Shown here piece after piece: positions 32,923 to 40,174 of a DNA stretch of 64,000 bases. The stretch's first letter is position 1, and each line of letters starts with the position of its first letter. The DNA comes from Paucibacter sp. PLA-PC-4 (lineage in GTDB: Bacteria; Pseudomonadota; Gammaproteobacteria; Burkholderiales; Burkholderiaceae_C), in assembly GCF_026241155.1 (NCBI RefSeq), contig NZ_JAPFGP010000012.1, positions 1-64,000 on the forward strand, written 5' to 3'. The position numbers and the translations under genes are program-made. Below the pieces are notes generated by a model that had not been told where the DNA came from, ran no database searches, and was given only the letters and a program-made list of their open reading frames with translations.

Positions 32923-33870
32923 TCAGAGCGGGGCTTCGGCCTCAGCTTTTAGCCGCGCGAGCGAGTCGCTGAATGCGCCGCCTGCCGCCGCCATCGCCTG
33001 GTACACCGGGCTTTCGGCCTGGATGCCTGCCCACAGCACTTCGCGGCCGCGTGTGCGCTCGGTCTTCGGGTCGGACTCGTTGAAGCTCATGCGTCGCAGC
33101 AGTCGCAGCACCGTGAACCATGACGACAGGTTGTCGCTGGGGTAGTGCACGCCGGCAAAGGTGCGGCGGTCGCCCACGTGCAGGAAATAGCGCTGCAGCT
33201 CCTTCAGCAGCCCTGGCGGCGTGGGTTCGCGCAGACCGTGCTCGAGGTGCAACACCACTGTGACGAGCGCCATCGCGCCCTGCAGCGCATGGCCGCTCAC
33301 GAGCGACGGCGTCACCGCGGTCGTCGCCACACGGTAGGCGAGCGGCATGGCAGGTACAAGTTGCAGTGCCATCTGGTACGGGCGTGGGCGCTGCATGTGC
33401 ACCTTCAGGCCGACGGCCGCTTGCTCGGCTCGCTCGGAGCCAGCTTCCATCACCCAGCGGTCGAAGCCACTCAGCAGCGCTGGCGGCGGGTCGGGCAGAT
33501 AGTCCTTGAAGGTGCCCAGGCTCGGCGCGGCCAGGTCTTCGGCGCGGAAAAGCAGCGCATGCGTCACTGGACTGCCCGCGCGCACGGGCTCGTTCATCTT
33601 CTGCGCCAGTGCGGGCATCGCGGCGAGGTCGGCGCGCGTCAGCGCGTCGGCGGCGGCGAGGTCTCCCACCCACGCGCTGCCCTGCCAGCGCGGCCACAGG
33701 AAGTCTTTGAACAAGTCGGCTGTCTCATCCAGCCACGCTGCCCATGCGGCGGCGTCGCCGTCGAAGCCCCTCGGCGGCGGGAGCGTGGCGTGGAACGCCG
33801 GCGGCATCCAGCCATACGGCGCGTAGATCGGAGCGGGTGCAGCGAAAGCCATGGTGTTGCCCTGGGTCAT
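32923..33870 (-). CDS. PAP2/vanadium-haloperoxidase-fold phosphatase-like protein
   Basis: A 315-residue protein with the three-part phosphatase/haloperoxidase signature in order: KVHMQRPRPYQ, SLVSGHALQG, and RRTFAGVHYPSDN. These supply the Lys/Arg, Ser-Gly-His and Arg/His/Asp that bind phosphate or vanadate. No signal peptide or membrane helices are clear, which is more like soluble haloperoxidases and class A acid phosphatases than lipid phosphatases. ATG at 33852 is an alternative start. It lies 9 bases after the cyclase gene and is probably co-transcribed with it. Confidence 0.82.
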   Translation of the reverse strand: MTQGNTMAFAAPAPIYAPYGWMPPAFHATLPPPRGFDGDAAAWAAWLDETADLFKDFLWPRWQGSAWVGDLAAADALTRADLAAMPALAQKMNEPVRAGSPVTHALLFRAEDLAAPSLGTFKDYLPDPPPALLSGFDRWVMEAGSERAEQAAVGLKVHMQRPRPYQMALQLVPAMPLAYRVATTAVTPSLVSGHALQGAMALVTVVLHLEHGLREPTPPGLLKELQRYFLHVGDRRTFAGVHYPSDNLSSWFTVLRLLRRMSFNESDPKTERTRGREVLWAGIQAESPVYQAMAAAGGAFSDSLARLKAEAEAPL

Positions 33871-33879
33871 GTTGGTTCA

Positions 33880-35694
33880 TTAAGGCGGAATGCCCGCATC
33901 GCGTAGAGCTTGCACGAATTCGCGCGCGTGCGGGTACGCGCGGCCTGGGTATCGAGCCTCGAACGTCCCCACGCGGTATGACGGATCGACGCGCAGCAGC
34001 GCCTCGGCCGCGTTGCGCGCTTCCCCGCCGCAGCCTGCTAGCGCGAGCGCGATGACGTGCAGCCGGTGCGCCGAAGCGTGGGTCGAATTCAGCCGCAGCG
34101 ACGCCTGCACGTGCTGGACTGCAGCTGTGGCGTGACCCTTCGCCAGTTCGCCGGCGCCCAGCATTAGGTCCAACATGAAGCGCCGCGGGTCGGCCGGCGA
34201 CAGCGCCACCGCGCGCCATGCGTGGGCGAGCGCGGCGTTGCCATCTGCCCGGTAGCTCGCCACGCCGGCCAGCGCCATCCAGCCCAGCGTTTCCTGCGGG
34301 TCGGCGGCGACCGCCTGCATCCCGAGCGACTGTGCGGCGGTCAAGTCGCCGTCGGCGTGGCTCGCGAGCAGCGCTTCGATCGCCAGCGCGAGCGCATGGT
34401 CGGGCTGAAGGTCCAGTGCGCGTTGCGTGTGTGCTCGCGCAGCATGCACCTCGAGCTTCGGGTCGTCGGCCCAGCCTTGCAGCAGCCGCATCAGGTGCCA
34501 TTTCGCAAGCATTGCTAGCGGTGCCGCGTGACGTGGCTGGCGTTCGTGCAGCGCGTTGAAGAGCTGGTGTACGCGCTCGAAGTCGGCAAGCCGCAGGCGG
34601 TTCAGGAGCGCCACGCCGCCCACGTACAGCGAGAACGATTCGAGTGTTGGCAATGCCAGCGCCTGTGCGCGCCGCAACTCGATGCCGGCGATCACGCGCG
34701 CCACCTCACTCACCATCTTGTCGACCGCGGCGTCGTCGCCGCCGAACACAGCCGCCACGTCTACCCTCGAGCGCTCGGCCCACTGCACGGTGCCGTCGCG
34801 CGCGTCGCACAGCTGCGCAGAGACCCAGGCGCGCCTGTCGCTCATCTGGTAGTGGCCAGTCAGCACGAAAGCCGCGCGCAGCTGCGCGCGGCAGACGTGC
34901 ACCACGTCGTCGGCATGGCGCACCGCGGCGGTGGACAGGCGCGAGATCACGCGCAGCCCAGGGCTGCGTGAGAGGCGGGCGTTGATGGCGTCGGCCAGCG
35001 CGTCACCGAAGGCCCAGCCGCCCCCTTCGATAGTGGCAAAGGGCACCACCGCCACTGTGACGCCCAGCGGCTCGCGGTCGGCAGGCGGTGCCGGTGCCGG
35101 TGCCGATGGCGCCGCGCTCGGAGCTGCCAGCGGCGCAAGGCGGTAGGCGCGCACGCTGCCATCCACGTGCTTCAGGAAGCAGTCGCCGAGGTCGGTTACA
35201 AACGCATCTAGGCCGTCAGTGAGCGCGTCGCGCACGTCGGCCGACGCCACCACCTCGCCAGGCCCCGCCAACGCGGCCAGCCGTGCCGCGAGGTTCACAC
35301 CGCTGCCGAGTACGTCGAGCTCGGTCACCACCACGTCGGCCAGGTGCACGCCGGTGCGCAGGTACAGCGGAGCTGCGGGTGGCGCTGGCGCGACGGCGTC
35401 CAGTGCTGGCTGCAGCGCCAGCGCCACGCGCACCGCAGCATCGACACGCTCGAACTCCAGTAGCAGCCCGTCACCCAGGCTTTTCACCAGGCGGCCCTGC
35501 CACTGCGGCAGCAATGTGTCGCGCACGTCGGCGACGAAGGCGAGCCAGCGCGAGATGACACCGTTCTCGTCGCGCTGCATCAGGCGCACCGACTCGACGA
35601 GGTCGACCACCACGATCGTGCGCCGCTGGCGCGTAAGCCAGGGCGGCAGCGTGTCAGGCGTCAGGACAGCGGCTTCGGCGTCGACTGTTTGCAT
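33880..35694 (-). CDS. Class III adenylate/guanylate cyclase with TPR-like region
   Basis: A 604-residue cytoplasmic protein. The N-terminal cyclase domain (about residues 20-190) has metal Asp in VVVDLVESVRLMQ and in VKSLGDGLLLEF, and the SGVNLAARLAALAG segment with transition-state Asn and Arg. A Pro/Ala linker follows, then a TolB-like segment (VAVVPFATIEGG...FGDALADAINARL) found in many cyclase-TPR proteins, then TPR-like helices (about 350-590). Cyclase activity is plausible; ATP or GTP use cannot be settled. It is first in a two-gene operon with the PAP2-type gene. Confidence 0.85.
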   Translation of the reverse strand: MQTVDAEAAVLTPDTLPPWLTRQRRTIVVVDLVESVRLMQRDENGVISRWLAFVADVRDTLLPQWQGRLVKSLGDGLLLEFERVDAAVRVALALQPALDAVAPAPPAAPLYLRTGVHLADVVVTELDVLGSGVNLAARLAALAGPGEVVASADVRDALTDGLDAFVTDLGDCFLKHVDGSVRAYRLAPLAAPSAAPSAPAPAPPADREPLGVTVAVVPFATIEGGGWAFGDALADAINARLSRSPGLRVISRLSTAAVRHADDVVHVCRAQLRAAFVLTGHYQMSDRRAWVSAQLCDARDGTVQWAERSRVDVAAVFGGDDAAVDKMVSEVARVIAGIELRRAQALALPTLESFSLYVGGVALLNRLRLADFERVHQLFNALHERQPRHAAPLAMLAKWHLMRLLQGWADDPKLEVHAARAHTQRALDLQPDHALALAIEALLASHADGDLTAAQSLGMQAVAADPQETLGWMALAGVASYRADGNAALAHAWRAVALSPADPRRFMLDLMLGAGELAKGHATAAVQHVQASLRLNSTHASAHRLHVIALALAGCGGEARNAAEALLRVDPSYRVGTFEARYPGRAYPHAREFVQALRDAGIPP

Positions 35695-35739
35695 CTGCTC
35701 ACAGTGTCGACGAAGCTTGCGGCCGACTCAATCCCAACC

Positions 35740-35900
35740 TTTCAGCAGCTCACACCCGCGTCCGCCGGCGAGCGGGCCTTCGCCGCCGAGCAGAACGCGA
35801 GGCTAGTGAGGAAAGCCGAGAGCTACTTCCGCTCGCTGTAGCTCAGCGACCGGTCGTCATGGACGCAGCGCGACACCCATAGGGTGGAGATGCTGTCTTG
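35740..35900 (+). pseudogene. Erythromycin esterase-like remnant
   Basis: One frame reads AEQNARLVRKAESYFRSL, a stop (TAG 35839-35841), then LSDRSSWTQRDTHRVEML. This matches the family segment NARxVRNAExYYR ... SWNxRDxHM of erythromycin esterase/EreA-like proteins in order and spacing. Only about 50 codons remain, with an internal stop. Confidence 0.5.
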
Positions 35901-35980
35901 CCGCCTGGGCTATTTTCAAGGTTGCCGTTTCGCAGGGCGCAAGGGGATGGTATCTATCCTTCTGCGCCGCGCTGAGGGCC

Positions 35981-36568
35981 TCACGGTGCCAGGTCATGCT
36001 CCCACTGCGGATTCAGCAGTGCGTACACCTCGTGGTCGCGCCATTGTCCGTCGATGAAGAGATAGCGCCGGCTCAGGCCCTCCTGGGCGAAGCCCAGGGC
36101 TTGAAGCACCGCCCGGCTGCGCTGGTTTTCGGGGCGCACGGCGGCCTGGATGCGGTGCAGGCGGACCTGGGCGCCGAACATCTCGGCGATCACGGCGCGC
36201 AGCGCCTCTCGCATCAAGCCCAGGCCCTGCGCCTGTTCGTCGAGGCTGTAGCCGAGGATGGCGTTCTGAAAAGCGCCTCGGGCGACCTGGGACAGATGAA
36301 CCTGGCCGATCAGCCGGGCCGGGTCGTCGCGAAGGCTGAACCAATAGCGATAGGCGCTGCCGGCGGCAAAAGACTGCTCGCCCTGGGCGAGGCGTTCGGT
36401 CACCGCCGCGGACGCAAAGAAATCGGCCGGATAGGGCGGGTCCCAGCGTGCGAAATGGGCCATGTTGCGGGCTTGGTAGTCAACGACCGCGGCGGTCAGC
36501 GCGACCGTCGGCGCGCGCAACAGCAGGCGCTCGGTATGCAGCACGAAGGCGGGCATGGCGTTGCTCAT
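35981..36568 (-). CDS. RimJ/RimL-type GNAT acetyltransferase
   Basis: A 195-residue acetyltransferase. FVLHTERLLLRAPT opens the domain as in RimJ/RimL proteins; QAQGLGLMREALRAVIAEMFG is acetyl-CoA motif A, then VRLHRIQAAVRPENQRSRAVLQALGF. The tail DGQWRDHEVYALL is typical. It may acetylate protein N-termini or small amines. Its ATG overlaps the stop of the AhpD-like gene by 4 bases, so it is second in that operon. Confidence 0.9.
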   Translation of the reverse strand: MSNAMPAFVLHTERLLLRAPTVALTAAVVDYQARNMAHFARWDPPYPADFFASAAVTERLAQGEQSFAAGSAYRYWFSLRDDPARLIGQVHLSQVARGAFQNAILGYSLDEQAQGLGLMREALRAVIAEMFGAQVRLHRIQAAVRPENQRSRAVLQALGFAQEGLSRRYLFIDGQWRDHEVYALLNPQWEHDLAP

Positions 36569-37029
36569 GCGCTGGCGCGCAGCGGCGGCGCGAAGCGCAG
36601 CGCCATCGCGATGCGGTTCCAGGCATTGATGCCGGCCACGGCGGCGGTCAGAAAGCTCAAGGTGGCGGCGCCGAACTCGGCCAGCGCGCGCTCGTACAGC
36701 GCGTCGTTGGCACCGCCGTGGGGCGCCAGGGTCAGCGCCTCGGTCCAGGCCAGGGCGATGCGTTCGCGCTCGCTGTAGACCGGCGCCTCGCGCCAGGTGG
36801 CCAGCAGGTCCAGCTTGGCCGCCGGCACTTGGAGATCGCGGGCCACGTTCAGATGGAACTGCAGGCAAAAGGCGCAGCCATTGAGCTGCGACGCGCGGAT
36901 CTTGATCAGCTCCTGCAGGTCCTTGGGCAGGCCTGAGGCGTTGACGGCCTGGCCCAGCGCGATCAGGGCCTCGCTGACGCCGGGCGTCAGGGCGGCGAAC
37001 TCGGGACGGTCGATACGGGCTGCGGTCAT
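36565..37029 (-). CDS. AhpD-like carboxymuconolactone decarboxylase-family protein
   Basis: A 154-residue alkylhydroperoxidase AhpD-core protein. ELIKIRASQLNGCAFCLQFHLNVARD holds the CxxC...H redox site. ERERIALAWTEALT and SFLTAAVAGINAWNRIAMAL are further family features. The ATG at 37029 is chosen from the family N-terminus; the frame continues upstream but covers the divergent oxidase promoter region. It is divergent from cioAB, 171 bases apart. Confidence 0.9.
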   Translation of the reverse strand: MTAARIDRPEFAALTPGVSEALIALGQAVNASGLPKDLQELIKIRASQLNGCAFCLQFHLNVARDLQVPAAKLDLLATWREAPVYSERERIALAWTEALTLAPHGGANDALYERALAEFGAATLSFLTAAVAGINAWNRIAMALRFAPPLRASA

Positions 37030-37200
37030 GGGTGAATGCGGTTCAAAAAGGATGGCGGGATTATCGGCGGCGGGGCTGGGGCAATTTGTCCAAAGGCAAT
37101 TTGTCCAATCGCGCACGGCGGGCATAACCCGAAGAATGGCCGCCTGTTGAGCCAGCGCAAGTTCGCAATCCCGTGGGCTTGCGCGGCCGCAAGGACTTCC

Positions 37201-38553
37201 ATGGATGCTTTCATGATGGCCCGCATGCAGTTCGCGGCCAATATCACCTTCCACATCCTGTTTCCGACCATCAGCATCGCGCTGGGCTGGGTGCTTTTGT
37301 TTTTCCGCTGGCGCTGGCTCAAGAGCGGTGCGCTCGCCTGGCTGACGGCCTACCGCTTCTGGACCAAGGTGTTCGCGCTGACTTTTGCGCTGGGCGTGGT
37401 GTCGGGCATCACGATGAGCTTTCAGTTCAGTACCAACTGGCCCGGCTTCATGGAGCGGGCCGGCAATATCGCCGGGCCGCTCTTGGGCTACGAGGTACTG
37501 ACGGCCTTTTTCCTCGAAGCCGGTTTCCTCGGTGTGATGCTGTTCGGCCATGGCAGGGTCAGCGAGCGTGTGCACCTGGGTGCCACCTGGATGGTGGCCC
37601 TCGGTACCACGCTCAGCGCCTTCTGGATCCTGAGCCTGAACTCCTGGATGCAGACGCCGCAGGGCTTTGAGATCATCAACGGTGAGTTCCATGCACTGAG
37701 CTGGACGGCGGTAATCTTCAATCCCTCCTTCCCCTACCGGCTGGCGCACAAACTGCTGGCCTCAGGCCTGACCGTTGCCTTCATCTTGGCCGGCGTGAGT
37801 GCCTGGCAGTTGTTGAAGGGCAAGGCCCAGCCCCATACCTCGCGGGTGCTGCGCGTCGGTTTGAGCCTTGCGGCGCTGCTGATCCCGCTGCAGATCCTGG
37901 TGGGCGATCTGCATGGTCTGAACACCTTGGAGCACCAGCCGGCCAAGATCGCCGCAATGGAAGGCGTCTGGCAGACCGAGCGCGGCGCGCCGCTGCTGCT
38001 GTTCGCCTGGCCCAACGAGAAGACCCGCAGCAATGACTATGCGATTGGCATCCCGAATGGCGCCAGCCTGGTGCTGACCCATCGCGCCGATGGAGAGATC
38101 CGCGGCCTGGACGAGTTCAAGGGCGCGCATCCGCCGGTGGCGCCGCTGTTCTTCGGTTTTCGCATCATGGTGGGTGTGGGCCTGCTGATGCTGGCGGCCA
38201 GCTGGCTGGGTCTGTGGCTCTACCGACGCCGCGGCTGGCAGGCCGAGCGGCTGCCGCGGCCGCTGCTGCGCCTGCTGGTGCTGATGAGTTTCTCCGGTTG
38301 GATTGCGACGGTGGCCGGATGGTATGTGACCGAGATCGGCCGCCAGCCCTACATCGTCTACGGCCTGCTGCGCACCGCCGATGTCGTCTCGACGACGCCG
38401 GCGCCGATGATCGCCGTCACGCTGGCCGGCTATCTGAGCCTGTACCTGGCCTTGCTGGTGGCCTATGTGGCGGTGATCAAGACCATGGCTGAGAAGCCGG
38501 TCGATGCCGGCTTGCCCCGGCAGGAGCCGCGCAATCTGAGGACCGCGTCATGA
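37201..38553 (+). CDS. cioA: Cytochrome bd-type (CIO) ubiquinol oxidase subunit I
   Basis: A 450-residue inner-membrane oxidase subunit with about nine helices. It starts MARMQFAANITFHILFPTISI with the distal-haem His, and carries the family motifs WALGT-like LGTTLSAFWILSLNSWMQTP and GRQPYIVYGLLRTADVVSTTP. The periplasmic Q-loop (after about residue 240) is short, which marks the cyanide-insensitive CIO/CydA type rather than E. coli long-loop CydA. ATG 37201 is the family start. Oxidises ubiquinol and reduces oxygen to water at low oxygen or when haem-copper oxidases are blocked. Confidence 0.93.
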   Translation: MDAFMMARMQFAANITFHILFPTISIALGWVLLFFRWRWLKSGALAWLTAYRFWTKVFALTFALGVVSGITMSFQFSTNWPGFMERAGNIAGPLLGYEVLTAFFLEAGFLGVMLFGHGRVSERVHLGATWMVALGTTLSAFWILSLNSWMQTPQGFEIINGEFHALSWTAVIFNPSFPYRLAHKLLASGLTVAFILAGVSAWQLLKGKAQPHTSRVLRVGLSLAALLIPLQILVGDLHGLNTLEHQPAKIAAMEGVWQTERGAPLLLFAWPNEKTRSNDYAIGIPNGASLVLTHRADGEIRGLDEFKGAHPPVAPLFFGFRIMVGVGLLMLAASWLGLWLYRRRGWQAERLPRPLLRLLVLMSFSGWIATVAGWYVTEIGRQPYIVYGLLRTADVVSTTPAPMIAVTLAGYLSLYLALLVAYVAVIKTMAEKPVDAGLPRQEPRNLRTAS

Positions 38554-39551
38554 GCCCCGCCGCCAACGACTGGATGCCATTGGTTTTCATGGGCCTGATG
38601 GGCCTGGCCCTGCTGATCTATGTGGTGCTGGACGGCTATGACCTGGGTGTGGGCATGCTGATGGCCGGTGCCCCAGATGCGCATAAGGATCGCATGGTGG
38701 CTTCGATCGGCCCGTTCTGGGATGCCAACGAAACCTGGCTTGTGCTGGGCGTCGGGATTTTGCTGATCGCCTTCCCCAAGGCTCATGGCCCCATCCTGCA
38801 GGCTCTTTATCTACCGGTGGCCGTGATGCTCTTGGGGCTGATGCTGCGCGGCGTGGCCTTCGACTTCCGCGTCAAGGTGCAGGCGCAGTGGAAACCGCTG
38901 TGGAACCGTGCCTTCATGGCCGGCTCGCTCCTGGCCTCGATGGCTCAGGGCTGGATGCTGGGGCGCTACATCAGCGGCTTCGCCGAGGGCTTTGCCTACA
39001 CGCTGTTCGCTGCGGTGATCGCGCTGGCGCTGTCGGCCGCTTATGCCTTGCTGGGAGCCGGCTGGCTGCTGATGAAGACCGAGGGCGAGCTGCAGGCCCG
39101 TGCGCTGCGCAGCGCCAAACGTGTCTGGCCGGCCGTGGTGCTGGGCCTGGCGCTGATCTCGCTGGCCACGCCCTGGATCAGCCCTACGGTGCGCGCGCGC
39201 TGGTTCGCGCTGCCCGAGCTGATCGCGCTGCTGCCAATCCCGCTGATCAGCGTCCTGGCCCTGTTGGCCCTGCGGGCGCTGCTGAACTCGCACCGGGTGC
39301 TGGGCAAGCTGTGCTGGCTGCCCTTCGCCCTCACGGTGCTGGTGATGCTGCTGGGCTTCTTCGGGCTTGCCTACAGTCTCTATCCCTTCGTGATGATGGA
39401 TAGGATGACGATCTGGCAGGCGGCCGCGGCGCCGAAGTCGCTGCAGTTCATCCTGGTCGGCTGCGCGATCACCGTGCCGGTGATCCTTGCCTACACTGTG
39501 TTCGCCTACCGGGTGTTCTGGGGTAAGGCCGGCGATCTGCGCTATGGATGA
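38550..39551 (+). CDS. cioB: Cytochrome bd-type (CIO) ubiquinol oxidase subunit II
   Basis: A 333-residue membrane subunit with about eight to nine helices. Hallmarks are VLDGYDLGVGML near the start, FWDANETWLVLGVGILLIAFPKAH and LMLRGVAFDFR. Its ATG overlaps the subunit I stop by 4 bases. A 7-bp inverted repeat GGATGAG/CTCATCC (39546-39566) spans the stop codon and might act in termination, though no T-run follows. Confidence 0.93.
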   Translation: MSPAANDWMPLVFMGLMGLALLIYVVLDGYDLGVGMLMAGAPDAHKDRMVASIGPFWDANETWLVLGVGILLIAFPKAHGPILQALYLPVAVMLLGLMLRGVAFDFRVKVQAQWKPLWNRAFMAGSLLASMAQGWMLGRYISGFAEGFAYTLFAAVIALALSAAYALLGAGWLLMKTEGELQARALRSAKRVWPAVVLGLALISLATPWISPTVRARWFALPELIALLPIPLISVLALLALRALLNSHRVLGKLCWLPFALTVLVMLLGFFGLAYSLYPFVMMDRMTIWQAAAAPKSLQFILVGCAITVPVILAYTVFAYRVFWGKAGDLRYG

Positions 39552-39684
39552 GGGCTGAGCTCATCCGCCGCTGCCGCAAGTCATGCCGAGCAGATCGCAG
39601 TTCGTCGCCTGACGCTGGTGGCGGGGCGCCTGACTTTCGATACTGCGTGCATCGCGAATCTGGCGGTCCAGGGAGATATTCAAA

Positions 39685-39954
39685 ATGAACAAGCGCTCGG
39701 CGTCAGCCACCTGCCATGCCCTGCTGGCTCCCTTGGTCGTGGTTGCCCTGTTGACGCCGGCCGTGCCGGTGCAAGCCAGCGAGCTGGTTAAGCTGGCGCG
39801 GCTTGTCGTCACTGGCAAGCGCCTGAGTCCCGAGCCGACGGCGGCCGAGCGGGCCCGCATCCAGCAGCTGCCGCCAGTGCTGATCGAAGGCCGGCGCAGC
39901 ACCGACGGCCTGCAAGTCGCGGCCCAGCCGCGCGGATTGCCCAAGGCCATGTGA
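39685..39954 (+). CDS. Small exported protein of unknown function
   Basis: An 89-residue protein with a signal peptide ending VPVQAS (cut about residue 32). The mature part reads LVKLARLVVTGKRL and LPPVLIEGRR, a pattern I associate with short exported proteins of Burkholderiales. AGGGAG precedes the ATG by about 8 bases. No known domain. Stands alone between cioB and the CheW-type gene. Confidence 0.65.
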   Translation: MNKRSASATCHALLAPLVVVALLTPAVPVQASELVKLARLVVTGKRLSPEPTAAERARIQQLPPVLIEGRRSTDGLQVAAQPRGLPKAM

Positions 39955-40174
39955 TGCACCGAATCGATGTTCTGAAGCTGTTTTTGTCCCCATTGCCGGG
40001 CGCTAACGCACCATCTTCCGGCGTGGTCGTCAATCGTTGTGCGATAGACGCGCGCGCAGTGCTGCGGGGCTGATTTACCCCCTCCCGCACCGCCGCGTTT
40101 GCGCTCACACTGCGCGGCTTTGCGGGCCCCTGGTCTTCCAGGTCGGCAATCCCGCCAGCGATCGAGGACCAGAG

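Noticed and set aside
37030-37749. Long minus-strand extension of the AhpD-like frame
   Set aside because: It covers the start of cioA on the opposite strand and has no family similarity; the AhpD domain begins at 37029.
39546-39566. Hairpin GGATGAG/CTCATCC at the end of cioB as a Rho-independent terminator
   Set aside because: Only a 7-bp stem overlapping the stop codon and no T-run; left as a comment on the gene.
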